A DNA stretch of 8,188 bases from Clostridia bacterium (GCA_029256345.1 JAQSYC010000062.1:1-8188); one strand, 5' to 3'; counted from the first letter of the stretch, positions 1-6,392 are shown. Translations and numbers: made by a program. Notes: generated from the sequence alone by a model not told the origin.

Positions 1-794
1 ACTTTTTGTATCAATTTTTCATTGATGCCTATGACATCTTCAACATCTACAAAAGACATTTCAATGTCTATTTGGGTGAATTCCGGTTGTCTGTCTGCTC
101 TGAGGTCTTCATCACGAAAACATCTTGCAATCTGAAAATATTTATCATAGCCGGATACCATCAGTAGTTGTTTGAAAATTTGTGGTGATTGAGGAAGCCC
201 ATAAAAGCTGCCTGGATGTACTCTTGAAGGTACTAGATAGTCTCGGGCACCTTCTGGTGAACTTTTGATAAGTATAGGCGTCTCTACTTCTAAAAAACCT
301 TCTGATTCTAAAAACCTGCGTGCTGACTGTGCCACTTTGCTGCGGAGAATAAGGTTTTTTTGCATATCTGCTCTTCTAAGATCAAGGTAACGGTACTTTA
401 GTCTCAGCTCTTCTCTGACATCACTGTTTTCCACAATTTCAAAAGGTGTGGTTTCAGCTTCTGAAAGAATACGAAGTTCTTTTACATCTATTTCAATTTC
501 TCCTGTCTTCATAGATTTATTAGCATCTTCACCTCTTGAAACAACAATTCCTTTGGCGGCAATAACATACTCCGAACGAAGCATTTCTGCTTTTTCAAAG
601 ACTTCTTTTTCTGTGTTTTCCCCGAAAGACAGCTGTAGGAGACCTGTTATATCTCTTAAAGTAATAAAAAGTAATTGTCCTAAATTTCTTCTTCTTTGTA
701 CCCATCCCGTCACAACAACTTCTTGCCCTACATGAGCGGCTGAAAGTTCTGTACAATGATGTGTTCTTTTAAGACCTAGCATTGATTCTGACAT
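1..794 (-). CDS. aspS: Aspartyl-tRNA synthetase, N-terminal part (cut by the left edge)
   Basis: Class II aminoacyl-tRNA synthetase that attaches aspartate to tRNA-Asp in the cytoplasm. The 264 visible residues are less than half of the usual bacterial length of about 590. They cover the N-terminal OB-fold anticodon-binding domain (about 1-110, with GWVQRRRNLG at 30-39) and the start of the catalytic domain. Motif 1 lies around 161-175 (FLESEGFLEVETPIL) and motif 2 around 222-246 (FRDEDLRADRQPEFTQID). Motif 3 and the bacterial GAD insert fall outside the window. The start is ATG at 794, with GGAGGG at 801-806 as ribosome binding site; Met5 is a less likely alternative. It follows hisS by 93 bases on the same strand with no terminator between, so the two are probably co-transcribed under the T-box. 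Leu38 sits where discriminating AspRS enzymes have Leu and tRNA-Asn-mischarging ones often have His, which suggests a discriminating enzyme; this last point is inference. Confidence 0.97.
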   Translation of the reverse strand, partial: MSESMLGLKRTHHCTELSAAHVGQEVVVTGWVQRRRNLGQLLFITLRDITGLLQLSFGENTEKEVFEKAEMLRSEYVIAAKGIVVSRGEDANKSMKTGEIEIDVKELRILSEAETTPFEIVENSDVREELRLKYRYLDLRRADMQKNLILRSKVAQSARRFLESEGFLEVETPILIKSSPEGARDYLVPSRVHPGSFYGLPQSPQIFKQLLMVSGYDKYFQIARCFRDEDLRADRQPEFTQIDIEMSFVDVEDVIGINEKLIQK

Positions 795-819
795 ATATTT
801 CCCTCCATTGGTGGTTTAT

Positions 820-847
820 GCAGTACGAGCCTATAGAAACTCGCTGC
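820..847 (-). other. Intercistronic hairpin between hisS and aspS
   Basis: In the hisS-aspS message, GCAGCGAG (847-840) can pair with CTCG (829-826) and CTGC (823-820). This gives eight base pairs with a two-base bulge and a ten-base loop. No U-run follows, so it is not a classical terminator. It could be an RNA-processing or stability element, or chance. The rest of the 93-base spacer shows only the aspS ribosome binding site. Confidence 0.3.
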
Positions 848-887
848 TGTATAGCTTTTTACTTTATGATTTGTGGTAATGTTTTAT

Positions 888-2162
888 TTATTGCACTTCA
901 CTTAGCAAATTCTGTATCACTTGTACTAGCTGTGTAAATGGTATCGTTGCGGCTTCACCGGTATCCATATTTTTAACTTGAAGTGCCTGCTCTTCCAGCT
1001 CACTCTCTCCTATAATAGCAGAAAATCTGGCATTCATTTTATTGGCGTATTTCATCTGTGCTTTGATGCTCCTTTGAAGATGATCACTTTCTGCACTGAT
1101 ACCTAACTGTCTCAAGTTGTTGATAAATTTGAAGGCTTGTACCATAGCTTCTTCACCTCTATAACCAATAAAGATATCACGACGTGCTTCTTTTACTGCC
1201 TCTTTGTTTTCAGCATCTCTTACAAGAAGCAACCTCTCCATACCTGCTCCAAAGCCCACAGCTGATGTAGGTTTGCCTCCTATTTCTTCAACCAGTTTAT
1301 CGTATCTTCCGCCGCCACATACAGTGCCCTGTGCGCCTATATCATTGGAGATAAACTCAAATACTGTTTTTGTATAATAATCAAGTCCCCTTACAATACT
1401 GGGATCAATAATAAACGAGATACCCATGGCTGTAAGTAGCTGCTGTAGCTGTTCAAAGTGTGCCTTGCATCCCTCCCCCAAAGTATCCAGTACCGTAGGC
1501 GCTCCTATGAGTTCAGATTGACATTTTTCATTTTTACAGTCAAGCACTCTTAAAGGGTTTTTGTCCATCCGTTCCTTACAAAGCTCACATAAGTGCTCTT
1601 TTTTGGTATATAAAAACGCTTTTAAAGTCTCATTGTATTTTTTTCTACATTCAGGACCGCCAAGAGAGTTGATATGCAGCTCTACTTTTTTAATACCTAA
1701 CCTTTTCAAAAGTGTATCTGCTACTGCAATGACCTCTGCGTCTGCTGTAGGAGAATCCGTACCAAACATCTCAATACCAAATTGGTGAAACTGTCTTTGA
1801 CGGCCTGCCTGTGGTTTTTCATATCTAAAGGTGGGTGAGATATAATATAACTTAATAGGCTGCGCCTCTGCATGCATGCCGTGTTCCAAATAAGCCCGTA
1901 CAACAGGTGCCGTGCTTTCGGGTTTAAGTGTAATATCATTTTCTCCTTTATCAACAAAGGAATACATCTCTTTGTTGACAATATCAGTTGTCTCTCCTAC
2001 ACTTCTTTTAAAAAGCTTTGTGAACTCAAATATAGGTGTTCTAATCTGATTAAATCCAAAATCATCACATAAATTTCTAATGATTTCTTCTATATCAAGC
2101 CACTTTCTCATTTCATCGCCAAAGATGTCTTTGGTGCCTTTAAGTGCTTTAATTTCTTTCAT
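888..2162 (-). CDS. hisS: Histidyl-tRNA synthetase
   Basis: Class II synthetase that charges tRNA-His with histidine; a cytoplasmic homodimer. The product is 424 residues, normal for the family. Motif 1 lies around 40-60, motif 2 at about 106-130 (SPTFRYEKPQAGRQRQFHQFG), the HisRS-specific histidine-A motif at 258-264 (RGLDYYT), and motif 3 around 299-312 (TSAVGFGAGMERLL). The C-terminal anticodon-binding domain runs from about 328 to the end. The insertion between motifs 2 and 3 carries four cysteines (Cys192, Cys195, Cys209, Cys214) that could bind zinc, as in a subset of HisRS. The ATG at 2162 is chosen because AAAGGGG lies seven bases upstream and the protein then begins MKEIKALKGTKD, the usual HisRS start. 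An in-frame GTG at 2201 abuts the leader terminator and has no binding site. It is the first gene of a T-box-controlled operon, with aspS downstream. Confidence 0.98.
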   Translation of the reverse strand: MKEIKALKGTKDIFGDEMRKWLDIEEIIRNLCDDFGFNQIRTPIFEFTKLFKRSVGETTDIVNKEMYSFVDKGENDITLKPESTAPVVRAYLEHGMHAEAQPIKLYYISPTFRYEKPQAGRQRQFHQFGIEMFGTDSPTADAEVIAVADTLLKRLGIKKVELHINSLGGPECRKKYNETLKAFLYTKKEHLCELCKERMDKNPLRVLDCKNEKCQSELIGAPTVLDTLGEGCKAHFEQLQQLLTAMGISFIIDPSIVRGLDYYTKTVFEFISNDIGAQGTVCGGGRYDKLVEEIGGKPTSAVGFGAGMERLLLVRDAENKEAVKEARRDIFIGYRGEEAMVQAFKFINNLRQLGISAESDHLQRSIKAQMKYANKMNARFSAIIGESELEEQALQVKNMDTGEAATIPFTQLVQVIQNLLSEVQ

Positions 2163-2169
2163 AGTTGTT

Positions 2170-2176
2170 CCCCTTT
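2170..2176 (-). promoter_or_regulatory. Ribosome binding site of hisS
   Basis: AAAGGGG on the minus strand, seven bases before the ATG at 2162. It decides between this start and the longer GTG-initiated frame at 2201. Confidence 0.75.
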
Positions 2177-2202
2177 CTTTTGCTCGATAACTTTTTACCA
2201 CT

Positions 2203-2234
2203 AAAAAACGTCCCTGACATAACTGTCAGGGACG
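2203..2234 (-). terminator. T-box leader terminator upstream of hisS
   Basis: A perfect 11-bp stem (CGTCCCTGACA at 2234-2224 with TGTCAGGGACG at 2219-2209), a four-base loop, then six T residues (2208-2203) on the minus strand. Its 5' arm contains CCCTG (2231-2227), which can instead pair with CAGGG (2256-2252) of the T-box motif. Terminator and antiterminator therefore exclude each other. It forms when the sensed tRNA is charged and stops transcription before hisS. Confidence 0.93.
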
Positions 2235-2432
2235 ATATGACCGTGTTGCCACCCTGTTTCAAAAACGTTTTTACGTTTTTGCTCTCAAAGCCTATAACGC
2301 TAGCTATGCGTTGCTCCCTACTGTATTTCAAAAGCACTCTCTGAGATGTCTTCTAATCTTGTGTAAGCTCACAGCAACTCACTTACTCTCTGAAGGTAAG
2401 ACTATACTTCTTCTCATCATGGATTTCTATTA
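2209..2432 (-). ncRNA. T-box tRNA-sensing leader of the hisS-aspS operon
   Basis: Cis-acting riboswitch that binds uncharged tRNA and allows read-through into hisS-aspS. It fills most of the 316-base gap between hisS and cheV. Stem I starts with ATGATGAGAAGAAGTA (2420-2405). TGAGA (2416-2412) pairs with TCTCA (2346-2342), and TAGTCTT (2404-2398) with AAGATTA (2360-2354). These two helices enclose a specifier loop with AGTA on one side and GAAGACA (2353-2347) on the other. The CAGAGAG motif (2392-2386) and a distal stem (2386-2381 with 2368-2363) lie above. Further hairpins are at 2312-2296 and 2280-2261 (8 bp, AAAA loop). The T-box motif AGGGTGGCAACACGG is at 2255-2241. In the canonical register the specifier is GAC (Asp, 2350-2348); an overlapping CAT (His) is at 2348-2346. 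The TGGC bulge (2251-2248) predicts a G73 tRNA, which favours tRNA-Asp. Confidence 0.93.
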
Positions 2433-2446
2433 TTTTATTACTATAT

Positions 2447-2474
2447 ATTGTATCAAAATCTACTATTTAGTCAA
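2447..2474 (-). promoter_or_regulatory. Promoter of the T-box/hisS-aspS operon
   Basis: TTGACT (2474-2469) and TACAAT (2452-2447), 16 bases apart, form a near-consensus sigma-A promoter. Transcription would start near 2440, just before stem I of the T-box. The -35 box begins four bases after the cheV stop codon. Confidence 0.72.
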
Positions 2475-2478
2475 GCCC

Positions 2479-3378
2479 TTAAAATACTAATTCATCAATA
2501 GCTTCTACCAAACTGCCTATGGCTGGTTTGCTTATCTGTCTGTCTGCTCCTACTTTTTCTCCTTTATGGAAAAGATCATCTGTAATAAGAGAGGAAAAAA
2601 TCACTACCGGCAATGTATTAAGGATATTATCTTCTTTAATCCTTCTTGTAACTGTATGTCCATCCAATATAGGCATTTCGATATCTGTTATTAGTAAATC
2701 TATTTCTTTTTTATAGCCTTCACCATACTCTTCTTTAAGCTCATAAATAGCCTGAAGAACATCTTGTCCATTTTCAAAAAGCTTAAGACTCGTATATCCT
2801 GAAGCGGTCAGAACCTCCTTTAGGAGTGCCCCAATCGTTTTAGAGTCCTCTGCTATATAAATCTTTTTGCCCGCTCGTTCTGGTTTTACAGCTATGGTGT
2901 CTTTACTCTTTAAATAAACATTGTCTGCTTCTGATAAATCTGAAATAATTTTTTCAAAATCTAGTAAAAGAAGGATGCCATTATCTGTCAAAATATTGCC
3001 GACTGTAAGCGATGCTTTTAATAAACGATCTGGTTTAGTAATATCTGACCATCTGATTCTTTGTATGCCTACAATACTATCCACTACAAACATGACCTCC
3101 TGCCTATTGAATTCACAGACTAATGCCATTTTACTTGTTGTCAGTTCTGTAGGTTTTTTGTCTAATATGTAACTTAAATCTACAACCGTCATCACTTTAT
3201 CTCTTACATTAGTAAGCCCTAATATACTTTTATTGGTAACAGTAGCAGGTCTCACTTCGCTGAGCTGAATGATTTCTCTAGACTTTAATACGTTGATACA
3301 ATAAGCATTCCCATTAACTATGAATACAATAATCTCTAATTCGCCTGTCCCTGCTTCTAATAAAACTGAACTACCCAT
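2479..3378 (-). CDS. cheV: Chemotaxis adaptor CheV (CheW domain fused to receiver domain)
   Basis: Couples chemoreceptors to the CheA kinase and takes part in adaptation through phosphorylation of its receiver domain; it acts at the cytoplasmic face of receptor arrays. The product is 299 residues, typical of CheV. The CheW-like domain spans about 13-150 and the receiver about 171-299. Receiver residues are all present: the acidic pair Glu177-Asp178 (IYIAEDS), phosphoacceptor Asp232 (LLITDIEMPILDG), Ser262/Ser263 (VVIFSSL) and Lys284 (ISKP). The start is ATG at 3378 with AAGGAAG upstream. It has its own probable promoter, and no other chemotaxis gene is in the window. No terminator is visible after the stop; transcription would run into the T-box leader. 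The call of the family is firm; the receptor it serves cannot be told. Confidence 0.95.
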   Translation of the reverse strand: MGSSVLLEAGTGELEIIVFIVNGNAYCINVLKSREIIQLSEVRPATVTNKSILGLTNVRDKVMTVVDLSYILDKKPTELTTSKMALVCEFNRQEVMFVVDSIVGIQRIRWSDITKPDRLLKASLTVGNILTDNGILLLLDFEKIISDLSEADNVYLKSKDTIAVKPERAGKKIYIAEDSKTIGALLKEVLTASGYTSLKLFENGQDVLQAIYELKEEYGEGYKKEIDLLITDIEMPILDGHTVTRRIKEDNILNTLPVVIFSSLITDDLFHKGEKVGADRQISKPAIGSLVEAIDELVF

Positions 3379-3453
3379 CTTATCACTTCCTTATTGTCAT
3401 TGTTTCACTTACAAATGCTCTTGTATTTTTTAACATTTTTTGACTTATTATTT

Positions 3454-3482
3454 ATTATACTTTAATTCTTTTTGGAATTCAA
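3454..3482 (-). promoter_or_regulatory. Probable cheV promoter
   Basis: TTGAAT (3482-3477), 17-base spacer, TATAAT (3459-3454) on the minus strand, about 75 bases before the cheV start. The -35 box lies just past the deoC terminator. The pattern fits sigma-A; no flagellar-type sigma-28 promoter (TAAA...GCCGATAA) was seen. Confidence 0.55.
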
Positions 3483-3486
3483 TTAC

Positions 3487-3520
3487 AAAATACCTCTCAT
3501 CCTTGAATGAGAGGTATTTA
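3487..3520 (-). terminator. deoC terminator
   Basis: ATACCTCTCAT and ATGAGAGGTAT form an 11-bp stem (3517-3507 with 3500-3490), extendable by A-T pairs, around a six-base loop. On the minus strand it is followed by TTTTGTAATT, a short interrupted T-run. It sits within 45 bases of the deoC stop. T-rich sequence also lies on the plus side, so it might work both ways. Confidence 0.75.
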
Positions 3521-3529
3521 TTTAATATT

Positions 3530-4213
3530 TTAATAACCTTCTTTTTGAACCGTTTCTGCATTTGTAACAATTGCAATACTTTTACTTGTTCCAAGTCTGT
3601 CAGCACCTGCTTCTATCAGTGCATGAGCAGTAGCTGCATCTCCAATACCCCCGGCTGCTTTTATCTTAATCTTATCTCCAACCGTTCTTTTCATCAAACT
3701 GATATGCTCAATAGTTGCTCCTCCTGTACCAAAACCTGTCGATGTTTTGACAAAATCCGCCCCTGCTTCCATAACCAGTTCTGTCGCTTTTACAATTTCA
3801 TCCGCTTCAAGATAACAGGTCTCTATAATAACCTTTACAATCACATTCTCATCTACTTCTTTTGCTGCCTTAACAACTTCTTCTATATCATATTTAACAT
3901 AGTCATATTTTTCATTTTTTAAGGCGCCAATGTTAATGACCATATCCACATCTGTGGCTCCTTTGATAACTGCTTCTTTTGCTTCGAAGGCTTTAGCTGC
4001 TGAAGTCTCATTTCCAAGCGGAAACCCCACTACTGTCGTAATACCCACTGGTGCTTCACTTAAAAGATGTGTCGCCATGCCTACATAACAGGTTGGTACA
4101 CATACTGTTTTAAATTGATAGGTGATGGCTTCTTCACAAAGTTGTTTGATATCTTCTTCTGTTGCCGTAGCTTTTAAACACGTATGATCTATTGTTTGTG
4201 CTATATTTAGCAT
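3530..4213 (-). CDS. deoC: Deoxyribose-phosphate aldolase
   Basis: Class I aldolase that splits 2-deoxy-D-ribose 5-phosphate into glyceraldehyde 3-phosphate and acetaldehyde, feeding deoxynucleosides into glycolysis; cytoplasmic. The 227-residue product has the usual length of the short bacterial form. Lys156 in FVKTSTGFG is the Schiff-base lysine. Lys185 in KIKAAGGI and Asp90 in DVDMVINIGALK match the other catalytic residues of the family. The phosphate-binding Gly-rich segments (AAGGI at 186-190, GADRLGTS at 203-210) are intact. The start is ATG at 4213 with AAGGGG just upstream. It stands alone, between its own probable promoter and a terminator. No other deoxynucleoside-catabolism gene (deoA, deoB, cdd, pdp) is in the window. 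Confidence 0.97.
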   Translation of the reverse strand: MLNIAQTIDHTCLKATATEEDIKQLCEEAITYQFKTVCVPTCYVGMATHLLSEAPVGITTVVGFPLGNETSAAKAFEAKEAVIKGATDVDMVINIGALKNEKYDYVKYDIEEVVKAAKEVDENVIVKVIIETCYLEADEIVKATELVMEAGADFVKTSTGFGTGGATIEHISLMKRTVGDKIKIKAAGGIGDAATAHALIEAGADRLGTSKSIAIVTNAETVQKEGY

Positions 4214-4264
4214 ATTTCCCCTTCTTTCCCTACTTAATAATAGATTATAAATTGAATTAAATTT

Positions 4265-4294
4265 ATATTAGCATACATCTTCAGTTTAGTACAA
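4265..4294 (-). promoter_or_regulatory. Possible deoC promoter
   Basis: TTGTAC (4294-4289), 18-base spacer, TAATAT (4270-4265) preceded by TG one base upstream (TGCTAATAT, an extended -10) on the minus strand. It lies in the 205-base divergent gap between deoC and the plus-strand membrane protein gene. No clear DeoR-type palindrome was found. Confidence 0.4.
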
Positions 4295-4357
4295 GTCTTA
4301 ATCCCACTTTATTGTTTTACCACTTGCTTTTATTATTTTTATTTATTTTATTTTGCA

Positions 4358-4363
4358 TATAAT
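4358..4363 (+). promoter_or_regulatory. Possible -10 element for the membrane FMN-like gene
   Basis: A TATAAT hexamer about 55 bases before the ATG at 4419, within a very AT-rich stretch. No -35 box is found at 16-18 bases spacing, so this is a weak call. Confidence 0.3.
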
Positions 4364-4405
4364 ATACGGCTCATCATATATATGTATTAGGACATCTTAT
4401 AAAAA

Positions 4406-4413
4406 AAGGAGGG
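4406..4413 (+). promoter_or_regulatory. Ribosome binding site deciding the start at 4419
   Basis: AAAGGAGG, about five bases before the ATG at 4419. It is a near-perfect anti-Shine-Dalgarno match and rules against the upstream in-frame TTG at 4353. Confidence 0.85.
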
Positions 4414-4418
4414 TAATC

Positions 4419-5051
4419 ATGTCTAATCCTAGATTTATGGTATTTAAGTTAAAAGATCTCAGAATTCCTCTTATCATTGTATGCATTGCTGTTGTACTTT
4501 TTGTGTTTTTGCTTTTTAGAAACAAAGATGCAACACAAACCTTCGCCCCATCTGATACTTATCAAGACGGCAAGTACATAGCAGGAATTTCGTTATCTGA
4601 TGCAGAAATGGATTTGATTGTGGAAGTTAAAGACAGCAAAATTGCTTCCATATCCTTAGCAGGCTTAGATGAAAAAACATCTACTCTTTACAAGGATTTA
4701 GCATATGGCATCGACTATGTTGATACGTATGTAACTGCTACTCAATCTTTAGAGCTTCCTCAAAACACCAATGCTTCAGCAGCAACCAATATGCTTATGG
4801 ATGCTGTTAAAGTAGCTCTTTCAGATGATGAAGATATGCAAATTACATCCACTTATGAAAAAGTAGATTTAATAAATGCAGAATCTGCTGCAAACATTTC
4901 ATTAGATGAAATCAATATTGAGACACCTAATGAGCAAGTGGATGCAACGTCGGCTGCTGAGCAGCCTGAAGATGCAGACAAGGCTGACAAGGTAAACCTT
5001 GAAGATTCTGAACACACTTCTATTATTGAAGAAGAAGTTATCGAAGAATAA
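4419..5051 (+). CDS. Membrane-anchored protein with a degenerate FMN-binding-like domain and acidic tail
   Basis: Function not known. The 210-residue product has a short basic N-terminus, one membrane span (about 14-33) and then a domain that probably faces outward. Residues 48-133 resemble the FMN-binding fold of NqrC/RnfG-type proteins: YQDGKYIAG, then VEVKDSKIASISL, then NTNASAATNMLMDAVKVAL. The last segment sits where those proteins carry an SGAT-like flavin-attachment motif. Here it reads SAAT, with Thr123 kept but the Gly and the preceding Asp replaced, so flavin attachment is doubtful. The tail (about 164-210) is low-complexity and rich in Asp, Glu and Ala, ending IIEEEVIEE. The gene is monocistronic: a strong ribosome binding site in front, a terminator directly behind, and deoC divergent. 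It could be a structural or redox accessory of the envelope. The family resemblance is inference from pattern. Confidence 0.85.
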   Translation: MSNPRFMVFKLKDLRIPLIIVCIAVVLFVFLLFRNKDATQTFAPSDTYQDGKYIAGISLSDAEMDLIVEVKDSKIASISLAGLDEKTSTLYKDLAYGIDYVDTYVTATQSLELPQNTNASAATNMLMDAVKVALSDDEDMQITSTYEKVDLINAESAANISLDEINIETPNEQVDATSAAEQPEDADKADKVNLEDSEHTSIIEEEVIEE

Positions 5052-5054
5052 TAA

Positions 5055-5094
5055 AAAAGACTATTCCCAACTCAAGGGGATAGTCTTCTTTTAT
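5055..5094 (+). terminator. Terminator after the membrane FMN-like gene
   Basis: AAGACTATTCCC (5057-5068) pairs with GGGGATAGTCTT (5076-5087): twelve pairs including one T-G, with a seven-base loop, followed by CTTCTTTTAT. It begins four bases after the stop codon. Confidence 0.9.
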
Positions 5095-5117
5095 ACCTTA
5101 TTTTTAAATTTTAAAAC

Positions 5118-5135
5118 TAAGGTTTTCAAAACTTA
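5118..5135 (+). promoter_or_regulatory. Imperfect inverted repeat upstream of the cation exporter
   Basis: TAAGGTTTTCAAAACTTA has eight-base arms matching at seven of eight positions around a TC centre. It lies about 70 bases before the likely start of the cation diffusion facilitator and just before a possible -10 (TATACT, 5141-5146). It could be an operator for a metal-responsive repressor, but AT-rich DNA makes such repeats by chance. Confidence 0.25.
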
Positions 5136-5197
5136 ATAAGTATACTAGAATATATTAGAGTGAAAAGTACTATGATATTATTAAACCACTTCACTAT

Positions 5198-5202
5198 GGG
5201 GG
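5198..5202 (+). promoter_or_regulatory. Ribosome binding site deciding the start at 5208
   Basis: GGGGG five bases before the ATG at 5208. Upstream in-frame starts (GTG 5160, ATG 5172, ATG 5196) have no comparable site. Confidence 0.55.
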
Positions 5203-5207
5203 TAAGT

Positions 5208-6383
5208 ATGTTAACAGATTATTTATTTAAAAAGGTTGCAAAAGGTCGTACTGATTTTAAAGATAGGCATTTTAGAGGACAGATAGGCTACCTGTGCGGA
5301 GTCGTAGGTATTGTTATTAATCTCATACTTTTTTTTGTTAAAGCTGCTATTGGGTTATTAATCTCCTCGGTAGCGGTCTTAGCTGATGCTTTTAATAATC
5401 TCTCAGACGCCGCTTCTTCTGTTATTACGATTATAGGTTTTAAGCTTTCTAATAAACCCGCTGATAAAGAACATCCTTATGGTCACGGTCGAATAGAATA
5501 TCTCTCTGCACTGATCATCGCTTTTTTAGTGATATTAGTCAGCTTTCAATTTATAAAAACTTCAATAGATCGTATTTTAAATCCTGCACCTGTTGTTTTT
5601 GAATGGATTCCTTTTATACTGCTTTTTATCTCTATTTTTTTCAAATTATGGCTATCTTTATTTAATAAAAAACTAGGAGATAAGATTAACTCTGCTTCTC
5701 TTAAAGCCACTGCTACGGATGCCATGGGCGATGCATTTACTACTTTTGTTGTTGTTATCTCTTTTTTTGCTGCCCAGTTTACAACTTTCCCTATTGACGG
5801 TTATGTAGGCTGTTTAGTCGCTATTTTTATTCTTTTTGCAGGTTTAAATTTAATAAAAGATACCATCAACCCTCTTATTGGTGAAGCGCCTGATAAAGAA
5901 CTGGTTAAAGATCTTACTGAAGGTGTGCTCTCTTATGACTATATTACAGGTGTCCATGACCTTATTGTTCATAACTATGGGCCTTTTAGAACGATGGCTT
6001 CCATCCATGCTGAAATTCCTGCTGATATTTCCATTATGACTATCCATGAAATCATTGATAAGGCTGAAAGAGAGCTGAGTGAAAAACTGCGTCTTCATTT
6101 AGTCATCCATATGGATCCTATTTGTATTATGACAGAAGAAATGGCCAAAATTAAAAATGAAGTTATGAAAATCATCAAATATAATCCCCTTATTAAATCG
6201 ATGCATGACTTTAGAGTCTCTGGAGAATGTCCTAAAAAAAATCTTATCTTTGATATTGTTGTAGATGCTCATCGTCTTGGAAAAATTCTATCTGAAGAAG
6301 AAATCAAAACAATGATCAAGCAGGCTATCCATGAAATTAATCCTGATTACCACTGCATCATAACTATTGATAAAGACTATTAA
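5208..6383 (+). CDS. Cation diffusion facilitator, probably manganese or other divalent metal exporter
   Basis: Membrane antiporter that exports divalent metal ions in exchange for protons. The 391-residue product has six membrane spans in the first ~220 residues and a cytoplasmic C-terminal metal-binding domain with an added tail (about 225-391). Family marks are FNNLSDAASS in helix 2, HPYGHGRIEYLSA at 89-101, and TDAMGDAFTTF in helix 5. The residues aligned with the YiiP zinc site are Asn63 and Asp67 (helix 2) and Asp171 and Asp175 (helix 5). Zinc exporters have Asp/Asp and His/Asp there. The Asn-Asp-Asp-Asp pattern is associated with manganese-selective members, so manganese is the best guess (inference). 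The start at 5208 is preferred because of GGGGG upstream and because the added 16 residues are unlike the family. Four more in-frame starts exist up to 5160. It is convergent with the kinase gene. Confidence 0.93.
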   Translation: MLTDYLFKKVAKGRTDFKDRHFRGQIGYLCGVVGIVINLILFFVKAAIGLLISSVAVLADAFNNLSDAASSVITIIGFKLSNKPADKEHPYGHGRIEYLSALIIAFLVILVSFQFIKTSIDRILNPAPVVFEWIPFILLFISIFFKLWLSLFNKKLGDKINSASLKATATDAMGDAFTTFVVVISFFAAQFTTFPIDGYVGCLVAIFILFAGLNLIKDTINPLIGEAPDKELVKDLTEGVLSYDYITGVHDLIVHNYGPFRTMASIHAEIPADISIMTIHEIIDKAERELSEKLRLHLVIHMDPICIMTEEMAKIKNEVMKIIKYNPLIKSMHDFRVSGECPKKNLIFDIVVDAHRLGKILSEEEIKTMIKQAIHEINPDYHCIITIDKDY

Positions 6384-6392
6384 TCAGCTTGT

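Noticed and set aside
448..735. 95-residue plus-strand open frame
   Set aside because: Antisense to the well-supported aspS, with serine-rich composition typical of a shadow frame.
2163..2201. Longer hisS reading from GTG at 2201
   Set aside because: It adds 13 residues beginning right after the leader terminator T-run, has no ribosome binding site, and the ATG at 2162 has a good one and matches the usual HisRS start.
2261..2280. Perfect 8-bp palindrome as an operator
   Set aside because: It lies immediately before the T-box motif where stem III is expected, so it is explained as a leader RNA hairpin.
3440..3922. 160-residue plus-strand open frame
   Set aside because: It is antisense to deoC, Cys- and Phe-rich from reading a real gene backwards, and has no ribosome binding site.
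4353..4418. Longer frame from TTG at 4353 for the membrane FMN-like protein
   Set aside because: It overlaps the only plausible -10 box and would translate through the strong AAAGGAGG ribosome binding site of the ATG at 4419.
5095..5207. Manganese riboswitch (yybP-ykoY type) upstream of the exporter
   Set aside because: The stretch is short and AT-rich, and lacks the conserved loop sequences and paired stems of that class.
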